DNA of 64,000 bases from Legionella maioricensis (GTDB lineage: Bacteria; Pseudomonadota; Gammaproteobacteria; Legionellales; Legionellaceae), in NCBI RefSeq assembly GCF_023618015.1, contig NZ_JAJKBJ010000013.1, forward strand, positions 28,185 to 92,184, read 5' to 3'. The position numbers and the translations under genes were made by a program. Under the pieces are notes generated by a model. It worked only from the letters and a program-made list of their open reading frames with translations, was not told the DNA's origin and searched no databases. This document shows, piece by piece, positions 54,703 to 61,545 of the stretch (the stretch's first letter is position 1; every line of letters starts with the position of its first letter).

Positions 54703-55215
54703 TTAAATTTTAGGTTCATAAAGAGGATTATCATAAGAGTTCCCCGCTTCATAAAGTGGATTGTCAACAACTTTGGTTATTTTCTTATCAGAATAAAATG
54801 AATGAGGGTTAGGTGTCTTTTTCATATCTTTTATATGCAAAGTCTTTTTAACACGCTCAAATAAAGAAGCATTTTTTCGCGCTGTCTCTTTCACTGCTGG
54901 ATTTGTTTGTTCTTCTTGCAATGCTGTGGATTGATGTGCCAATGTCTCCATTCGCCTACTGGAGTATGCCAAATACAAATTGTATTTATCACCTTGCATG
55001 GCATTTCTTTTTTGGATCTCTGTTTTATAGGCCATTAACCATTTTTTACGGAATGCCGGAAGATTTTCAAGCATTTGTTCATTTTCTTTTACCTTGCTTA
55101 AATCGTTTTGTGCTTTGGCCAATTCAATTGACTCTTCTAGAATCACCTTTAATGGCTTTATTTTATATTTAACTCCTTTATATTTTATGCTCGCTTCCTG
55201 CTCATTTTTGAGCAT
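54703..55215 (-). CDS. Unknown protein ending in two DNPLYE motifs
   Basis: A 170-aa protein, mostly helical and highly charged (Lys/Glu-rich), with no signal peptide and no recognised domain. The last 20 residues carry DNPLYE twice, at 151-156 and 162-167, separated by AGNSY. NPxY with a following acidic residue is a motif that eukaryotic PTB domains and tyrosine kinases use. A repeat of it at the very tail is rare in bacteria and hints at a host-side partner. It lies alone upstream of the OMP gene; the ribosome site is weak. Confidence 0.6.
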   Translation of the reverse strand: MLKNEQEASIKYKGVKYKIKPLKVILEESIELAKAQNDLSKVKENEQMLENLPAFRKKWLMAYKTEIQKRNAMQGDKYNLYLAYSSRRMETLAHQSTALQEEQTNPAVKETARKNASLFERVKKTLHIKDMKKTPNPHSFYSDKKITKVVDNPLYEAGNSYDNPLYEPKI

Positions 55216-55459
55216 CGCTAATATAACATCGTTATAAAAGTTTGACTGTGAATAGCGTAGAACGTGGGGTGAAGGGAAAAATAAATAAGTCGCTCTTACT
55301 TCACCATATTTGCAGTAAGTAAATTTTTTATCAGGGTAGCGGAGGAAGAGTCTTGATAATAAGGCTTTTAGGTTTCACAAAGAAGATGCAAGAGAATTTT
55401 CAATCGCTTTTCTTAAAATGGATCCCGCAATAGTAATACAGTTGCGGGATTTATTGAAA

Positions 55460-56707
55460 TTAATGAAGCCCGGATGCGGATAATTGAAAGTGGGTCTCGT
55501 GTTCATCTACAAGATGTGTATTTTGTTCATCAATTAGGGGAGAAGACTTATCTGTTCTGGACGTGGGATTTTTCTCCGCGTAAATGCCCATAGTCTTCAG
55601 CAGCGTTACCTGACCGGAGGGGGAATGGATTTTAGCAGGGGTTGAGTGTATCTTTTCTAACCGGTCAACTTGAGCCTCTCCTCGGTTTAGCAATTGCTGA
55701 TATTGTTTATTGAGGCGTTCATATTGCTCTTTAACAATGGTCAGTTGACGCTCCGCTTCACAAATTCGCTCTGCTATTTGATGAAAACTGGTTTCTTTAT
55801 TGGTTAAAAATGATTCCAGTTTTTCTCTAAATTTTTCTTGTTGAGTCTCGTTTAAATCAAGTGCGTCTAAAAAGGTTTGAACAGTGCCTTTGAGGGTATC
55901 TGTGAGTCCGTTTAATCGTTTAATCTCTTGGCTCATTCCGAGTTTTATTTCATTCAACTCAACGATTTTTTGAGACAAATCGGATTGAGCTTTTTCAAAG
56001 TTAAGTTGCACTTGTTTTAATTGTTCTTTGCTCATTTCCAATAATTCTTTATGTTCTTCAACCGAACCCTGAAGTGATTCAGTGAGCTTTTCCAGATCCT
56101 TATTGGTTTGACGCAATGCCTGTTCCGTTTCTTTAATCTGTTCATTTTGTTGAGTTAACACTTGGACTTGAGCATTTAGTTCATTTATATTAAGACTTAA
56201 TCTTTCGTTTTCTTTTTGAATATGTTCTATTTCAATTGCTAGTTGCTCGCGTATTTTATCCAAAGACAAAATAACCAGTCCCAATGTATCCGCTAAACTG
56301 TTAATACCTGCTTTTAAATGTTCTGTACGATCTATATTTAGTTGGTGATGATTGTCGAGTAGAAGACTGCTTGCGGTGTAAGTAAACAGAGTAAAGACGC
56401 TAAGAGCAAAAATTACAATTACATGCGCCACTATAGAAATAACAAATGTAGGAACTATGAGTACAACTCCAGCAACGATTTTTTGCCAAAGTGGTAATTC
56501 ACCCCAATAGGCGGCCGCACGCGATAAAAAGCTGGGATTATGAGCCATCGCATCGATCATTCTCATCAGATTTTCTTTGATTCGATTCAGCTCTCCTTGA
56601 GTCAGTAAAACCTGCTCAAGATCGTCCTTAATTTTCTTAGACTTATTATTGGGGAGATTTAGTTCTATTGCTTCGTCTTGCAGGGATATCTCTGGGGTAT
56701 TGGTCAT
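55460..56707 (-). CDS. Membrane hairpin plus long coiled-coil protein, candidate effector
   Basis: A 415-aa protein: a soluble first 70 residues, a hydrophobic stretch at 76-117 that forms two closely spaced helices, and a 270-residue coiled coil (Gln/Glu/Leu-rich heptads) before a polar tail with ETHFQLSASGLH. This is the outline of inclusion-membrane (Inc) or LegC-like proteins that sit in a host membrane with the coil outside. It could equally be an inner membrane protein with a cytosolic coil. AAAGGAG eight bases before the ATG at 56707 sets the start; ten extra codons upstream are rejected. Confidence 0.65.
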   Translation of the reverse strand: MTNTPEISLQDEAIELNLPNNKSKKIKDDLEQVLLTQGELNRIKENLMRMIDAMAHNPSFLSRAAAYWGELPLWQKIVAGVVLIVPTFVISIVAHVIVIFALSVFTLFTYTASSLLLDNHHQLNIDRTEHLKAGINSLADTLGLVILSLDKIREQLAIEIEHIQKENERLSLNINELNAQVQVLTQQNEQIKETEQALRQTNKDLEKLTESLQGSVEEHKELLEMSKEQLKQVQLNFEKAQSDLSQKIVELNEIKLGMSQEIKRLNGLTDTLKGTVQTFLDALDLNETQQEKFREKLESFLTNKETSFHQIAERICEAERQLTIVKEQYERLNKQYQQLLNRGEAQVDRLEKIHSTPAKIHSPSGQVTLLKTMGIYAEKNPTSRTDKSSPLIDEQNTHLVDEHETHFQLSASGLH

Positions 56708-56858
56708 TCCCTTGACTCCTTTAATTGGTGACAACAATTAACCGAACGTGTTTCCTTGTGCGGTTATCCTATAAGAGCTCGTGAAGCTAATTATTTGTAT
56801 CGAACATAGATTGTTTGTTATAACTTATCACTCCAATTTAATAATGGGTGAGTTAACT

Positions 56859-57338
56859 ATGTCTGAAATATTGATTTTAATGCATAACCCCGTAAATGTA
56901 AAAATAGGTAAAAAGGTAGTTGAATTATTTTTAAAAGAATATTCTTTCGACTCTACAATAATTGCTCCGCCTGATTTTGTGATACCTGGAGTGGATCCAC
57001 ACCAAATGCCGGAAAAAATTATGGAGTTAATACCAACGAACAATGAAATTCGAATTATATTTTTTGAAGCTAATCTTGGTTACCCAGGTCAAGAGAATCT
57101 TAGGGAACCAACTGTAGAGGTACTCAAGTTTTTAATTAAAAATTGCCCTGAGGCCACATTCATTTTGAAAAGCCAAACAGAGGCGGCTATAAAGAATGCT
57201 CAAATTATTTTGCAAGAAGAACAGATCGCTTCCGAACAAATTTTCCCTGATGGGTGGATGCTAAAAATAAACGATGATATAAAACAGGCGATGCGTAATG
57301 CGCTGGAAGAGCAAAATTTAAAAATAAAATTTCACTAA
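56859..57338 (+). CDS. Small soluble hypothetical protein
   Basis: About 159 aa, alpha/beta in look (MSEILILMHN, IIFFEANLG, ATFILKSQT), possibly with a Rossmann- or receiver-like fold, but no phosphoacceptor Asp or nucleotide loop is clear. Upstream in-frame ATGs exist at 56781 and 56844; GGGTGAG close before 56859 favours this one. No family was recognised and no partner is visible. Confidence 0.55.
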   Translation: MSEILILMHNPVNVKIGKKVVELFLKEYSFDSTIIAPPDFVIPGVDPHQMPEKIMELIPTNNEIRIIFFEANLGYPGQENLREPTVEVLKFLIKNCPEATFILKSQTEAAIKNAQIILQEEQIASEQIFPDGWMLKINDDIKQAMRNALEEQNLKIKFH

Positions 57339-57404
57339 TAACGATATCCTGGTGAATAGTATTCTTGATAAAATTAAGCACTGCTTGCGATGACCAACGG
57401 CTCG

Positions 57405-57530
57405 TTAGTTAAACAAAATTAAGCCAATGCTTATTAGCAAAATAACAAGAATTATTAATTTCTTATGTTTATGAGGATCTGGCTCCGAAAGCTTATTTTC
57501 GTTTACTGAGCTATTTTTTTTAGACTTCAT
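57405..57530 (-). CDS. 41-residue membrane peptide
   Basis: A short frame (ATG at 57530, stop at 57405) encodes a polar, basic 24-residue head (MKSKKNSSVNENKLSEPD) followed by one strongly hydrophobic helix (LIILVILLISIGLILF). AAGGA lies about ten bases upstream. The clean split between a charged head and a membrane helix favours a real small gene, in the otherwise empty stretch 57339-57761. The rest of that stretch shows nothing definite. Confidence 0.45.
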   Translation of the reverse strand: MKSKKNSSVNENKLSEPDPHKHKKLIILVILLISIGLILFN

Positions 57531-57761
57531 GTAGGCTAAATCCTTATTCTATAGTCTATCTTTTATTTATTATAGTTTATAAAAATCGGTTCTAACCTTA
57601 ACTCTGTTAAAGCAGGGTGTTCCCTTAAACTGCAGATCCTTTTCAACCTCAACTTGATATTTGCGCCATTTATAAAAAATTAAGAGTAAATAAGTGAGTC
57701 TTGTTTTAAAATAAAAAAACATCAAACCAATAACTAAATATTTGTCAATTAAGGTATAAAA

Positions 57762-58280
57762 ATGGATTTATTTGTTATTTATATTGGCGGCACTCATCGG
57801 CAGTCGTTAATTGAACTGCACGATATGCGGTTTATAGCAGCGAACAATATTGAAGACACCTATGATGCCTTGCGTCAAGGCTGGTGGGGCGTTCCCTCGA
57901 GCTTGCATCTTGATGCATGGGGAATACTGGATTATGCAGATGGTCATAGTATCCATATTTCCGAGTTACCCTCCGAGCAGGTAACTAATAAATTATATTT
58001 TGTAAATTTAGGAGGCTATGATCCCTGTCAATTTACCGAGTTACATAAAAATATTTTTGTAGTTGCTCCTGATGAACATCAGGCTAAGCAAAAAGCATTA
58101 CAACATATAAATGATTGGCACTCTCCGCATCGCGATTATTTACACCAGGTCGACTCTATTCTTGATTTGAATGACTTGGTATCAAGTAATAATCATTACC
58201 TTCATCTGACAGAAGAAAAGAACGCTAAACCTTTCGAATTTACGTGTCGTTATATCCCTATTGGTAAAAAAGCAGAATGA
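57762..58280 (+). CDS. DUF1543 family protein
   Basis: A 172-aa soluble protein made of two similar halves. The first opens MDLFVIYIGGTHRQSLIELHD, the second LYFVNLGGYDPCQFTELH, each followed by a (V/I)A-x-(D/N)-x-x-(Q/D)A-type helix. This layout is the DUF1543 family of unknown function, common in Legionella and other gammaproteobacteria. No catalytic residues are known. It precedes the glycosyltransferase-like membrane gene by about 160 bases, so a joint transcript is uncertain. Confidence 0.85.
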   Translation: MDLFVIYIGGTHRQSLIELHDMRFIAANNIEDTYDALRQGWWGVPSSLHLDAWGILDYADGHSIHISELPSEQVTNKLYFVNLGGYDPCQFTELHKNIFVVAPDEHQAKQKALQHINDWHSPHRDYLHQVDSILDLNDLVSSNNHYLHLTEEKNAKPFEFTCRYIPIGKKAE

Positions 58281-58438
58281 TCCGCCGGCAATTATAAGTC
58301 TTCATCTAATTCTTTTTAGTTAAAGACATATTCAACGAGAAAGTTAAATTGTTTTGAGTAAGTAATGCTAAATTGATAAGCTGAAAAATTCAGTATTTAA
58401 TCTCAGCAAGAATTTTCCTTATAAAAGGATTTTTTAAA

Positions 58439-59950
58439 ATGAGACAAAAATTATTTGTCTTTTGCTTCATATTGCTTTTCATATTTTCAATCCTAACGCA
58501 AATCTGGATGTATCAAGATTGGGATATGCTGTTTTTATTGGAAGGCGGTAAACGTTTATTGGCCGGCGGAACTTATGTAAACGATATGTTTGAGAACAAT
58601 CCGCCATTAATTTATTATTTTAGTGTCGGTATTAATTTTTTAGCCAAAGCATTTGATGTTAGTAATGTATTTGTCTTCAAGTTGTTTATTTATATTCTTA
58701 TTTTATATTCTCTTGGTGCCTGTCATTATTTATTAAATTTCAAGCCAGTAAAGTCTATTGGAATTAGTTTTTTATTACTTACCCTGGCTTTTTGCTTATT
58801 AATCTTGTCTGTTTGTGTTTTTGGCGAGCGTGAGCATTTAATGCTTATCTTGACTATGCCATATTATTTTTTACTTTATCAGTCTGCTGCAGGCATTAAA
58901 TTTAACCCCACTTTAAAAATAACCATCAGTTTTCTTGCCGCATTAGGTTTTGCAATTAAACCGTATTTTTTATTTAGCTTTTTATTTTCTGAATTACTCT
59001 TTATGTATTGGCAACGAAATTGGAAGGCATTATTTCGTTTGGAAATCCAAATTATCTTTTGGACGCTCATTGCTTATCTCGTTTCTATAACTGTTTTTAT
59101 GCCGGATTTTTACTCCGATATTCTGCCTTATTTGATCAAATTCTATGTATTCAACACCAGTATTATTGAATTATTGACTAATCCGGCTTTAATTAATGCC
59201 GCCTTATTGCTGTTAAGTTCTCTATACTTGTCCGCATTTTTAGGCCGTATAGAAACATTACTGATTGCGGTTAATTCAGGATGTATTCTCTCTTTTATTT
59301 TGCAAGGCAAGGGTTGGTATTACCATGCCTTCCCACTCATAACCATGAATTCATTACTTGCAACAATGTTGGTGTTTCATTTACTGACTGCTCGTAAGAG
59401 AAATAAAATACATCCTCTTCTTTTAATGGTGATTATTATCGCCCAAATTTTATTCACGTTAATACCGGCCTTTGTTGATGACTATAAGAGGATTAATTAC
59501 TATAAAAATGACAGCAGTTCTTTTCAGCAATTTATAAAAATCACCAGGAAATTTGCTCACCATAAACCCATATTCTTTTTTTCTACGGATTTGGCCATGA
59601 CTCTTCCTATAGTCTATTATTCCAATGCTAAACTGGGATCCCGGTTTCCCTCTTTATGGCCACTGGCTGGTATAATAAACAGGCAATATGCCCTACAGCA
59701 CTGTGATCAAATCTGTCGTGAAGCAAAACAAAAGATACTCCATTATATTATGGAAGATTTTAAGCGTTACCAACCTGAATTAGCTTATGTTGATGTTCAC
59801 CCCTATAAAACTTTTATAAAACCTCCATTTGAATATTTGAAATTTATGCAACAATCACCTGACTTTCAAATTATATGGCAACAATATTGTTATCTTTTAA
59901 CGAGTCGTAACTATGCTATTTACCACCGATGTAAGAAGGGGGGGGGGTAA
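58439..59950 (+). CDS. PMT/ArnT-like membrane glycosyltransferase-type protein
   Basis: A 503-aa membrane protein with about ten to eleven helices. Its first periplasmic loop reads LEGGKRLLAGGTYVNDMFENNPPL, with the Asp/Glu-N-PP motif of the GT-C (PMT/ArnT/DUF2029-like) superfamily, whose members use lipid-linked sugars. About 130 soluble residues follow the last helix. Substrate unknown. The 3' end contains a run of ten G (59938-59947) just before the stop, coding for the last three glycines; slippage there would only alter the very end. Confidence 0.8.
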   Translation: MRQKLFVFCFILLFIFSILTQIWMYQDWDMLFLLEGGKRLLAGGTYVNDMFENNPPLIYYFSVGINFLAKAFDVSNVFVFKLFIYILILYSLGACHYLLNFKPVKSIGISFLLLTLAFCLLILSVCVFGEREHLMLILTMPYYFLLYQSAAGIKFNPTLKITISFLAALGFAIKPYFLFSFLFSELLFMYWQRNWKALFRLEIQIIFWTLIAYLVSITVFMPDFYSDILPYLIKFYVFNTSIIELLTNPALINAALLLLSSLYLSAFLGRIETLLIAVNSGCILSFILQGKGWYYHAFPLITMNSLLATMLVFHLLTARKRNKIHPLLLMVIIIAQILFTLIPAFVDDYKRINYYKNDSSSFQQFIKITRKFAHHKPIFFFSTDLAMTLPIVYYSNAKLGSRFPSLWPLAGIINRQYALQHCDQICREAKQKILHYIMEDFKRYQPELAYVDVHPYKTFIKPPFEYLKFMQQSPDFQIIWQQYCYLLTSRNYAIYHRCKKGGG

Positions 59951-60110
59951 GCTAAAAAGTTAGTGCGGGAAATGAATTATCTACCGCACTATTCAATAAA
60001 TCTTCGTTTTTATCGCATCTGATCTTGTTGATATCACTCATTTTATTTGTACTTTTCTTTTATGTTATAGTCATCATTGGATAATAAAAAGTTTTGAGAG
60101 GTCTTTCATC

Positions 60111-61373
60111 ATGGATAATGAATATGCCGGTGTGATTACTCGTTTTCTTCGCAAGGATGAGCGATTAATTTCGTCAGAAGAAAATGAAATGCCACTAGTA
60201 CTTGAAGCTAAGGATTCTACCGATCTGCAATTCTTGCAGGAATTCCTCACCTCTAATTCAGCCAAGATTATAGAGGATATAGCAAAATATGGCGCTGTTC
60301 TATTAAGAGGATTTGATGTGGCTTCTGAACAGGATTTCGAAAGCACCGTTTTGAAAATCAAGGGCTTTAAAGGGATAAGCGAAGCATTCATGTCGGAAGA
60401 AGGCCGAATTCATGCTGGCGATTTAAAGTACGTCTTATATACCAATGCAGTGTATAAGACCGGGGGAACATTATATCTCGGTGGTTTCCATAGTGAAAAT
60501 TATTACAGCGCCGATGTACCCAGTTATATTTGTTTTTGTTGTCTTCAGCCTTCAGCTCTTGGGGGCGAAACCGGGTTGATTAATATGGAAAAAATTTATC
60601 AGCATTTGGATGAGAAGCTAAAAGAAAAATTAGAAAAAAATACTTTTTTTGTGTCCAAATGGTTGGTTTCCGAAGTTGAGAAACGTTATGAGCTGTCTCG
60701 AGAAACCATAATTAAGCTATGTAATCATTTCGATCTTCCCATTTTGGGGAAGGGGAACGACCAGTTTATTCTGATGTATAAACCTAATATTTTTGAACAT
60801 CCACTCACCCAAAAGAAATCGTTACAGATTAATTTATTTGAAATTACTAATCTCAACGAAGAAATGAGAAAATGTTTTATGGATGACTATCAGGGAAATA
60901 CCTGGTTTTGGCATCGATTTGTCTGGAAGTTGCCGGCATTTGTTTTGAAAATACTTGAATATATTTATCTTATTTTTGCTTCATTATTTTTTTCGCCAAA
61001 GAATGCTTTTAGAAATGTATATTCAAAATGGAAGACCTATAAAGCATCCCTTAGTTTGCCTTCATTTAATGATAAAAGAGTAGGCAGCTGTTTTAACGAC
61101 CAAGACGTTAAAGTACTGGCCAAATTAATCAGAAATTACTATTCATCCTGTCTATGGAAACAGGGAGATATTTTATTGATAGACAATAAAAAAGTGATGC
61201 ATGCAGGAATGCCAGGTTCAGGACCAAGACAAGTAAGAGCGATGATTTGTAACCCGTTGAATATGAACTATTCTTTTATGGAACCGGGGTCCATAAACTG
61301 TAGTGATCGAACTAGCGAAACGATTGGCTATTATATGACATCAGGTACATTGGACGACAATAGGGCGCTGTGA
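60111..61373 (+). CDS. TauD/TfdA-like Fe(II)/2-oxoglutarate oxygenase with hydrophobic insert
   Basis: A 420-aa protein. Iron ligands are likely H127 and E129 in GGFHSEN (HxE form), and H364 in VMHAGMP, with an Arg (R373 or R376) to bind 2-oxoglutarate. The QPSALGGETGLI segment is typical. Between them, at about 274-294, is a hydrophobic run (PAFVLKILEYIYLIFASLFF) that is not part of the usual fold and could sit on a membrane. The HxE variant occurs in oxygenases that hydroxylate amino acids in secondary metabolism. The substrate is unknown. Confidence 0.75.
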   Translation: MDNEYAGVITRFLRKDERLISSEENEMPLVLEAKDSTDLQFLQEFLTSNSAKIIEDIAKYGAVLLRGFDVASEQDFESTVLKIKGFKGISEAFMSEEGRIHAGDLKYVLYTNAVYKTGGTLYLGGFHSENYYSADVPSYICFCCLQPSALGGETGLINMEKIYQHLDEKLKEKLEKNTFFVSKWLVSEVEKRYELSRETIIKLCNHFDLPILGKGNDQFILMYKPNIFEHPLTQKKSLQINLFEITNLNEEMRKCFMDDYQGNTWFWHRFVWKLPAFVLKILEYIYLIFASLFFSPKNAFRNVYSKWKTYKASLSLPSFNDKRVGSCFNDQDVKVLAKLIRNYYSSCLWKQGDILLIDNKKVMHAGMPGSGPRQVRAMICNPLNMNYSFMEPGSINCSDRTSETIGYYMTSGTLDDNRAL

Positions 61374-61452
61374 TCGCAGTTTATTGGATATAAAACAAAT
61401 TTGTATTTGGATACACCCCTATCTTTACTGGAGGGAAAAGGGTTTATTTGCT

Positions 61453-61468
61453 AAAAAAGCTTTTTTTC
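61453..61468 (+). terminator. Weak terminator-like A/T palindrome
   Basis: aaaaaagcttttttt lies about 80 bases after the TauD-like gene and about 80 before the next start. The stem is pure A:T except for the central GC, so it could be a weak intrinsic terminator only. Confidence 0.35.
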
Positions 61469-61545
61469 TTATTCAAGATAATATTTCCTTAAGGCTTATG
61501 CTCTATTATTAGAGTATTAATGTTAATAATGATCAGGAAGCTTTA

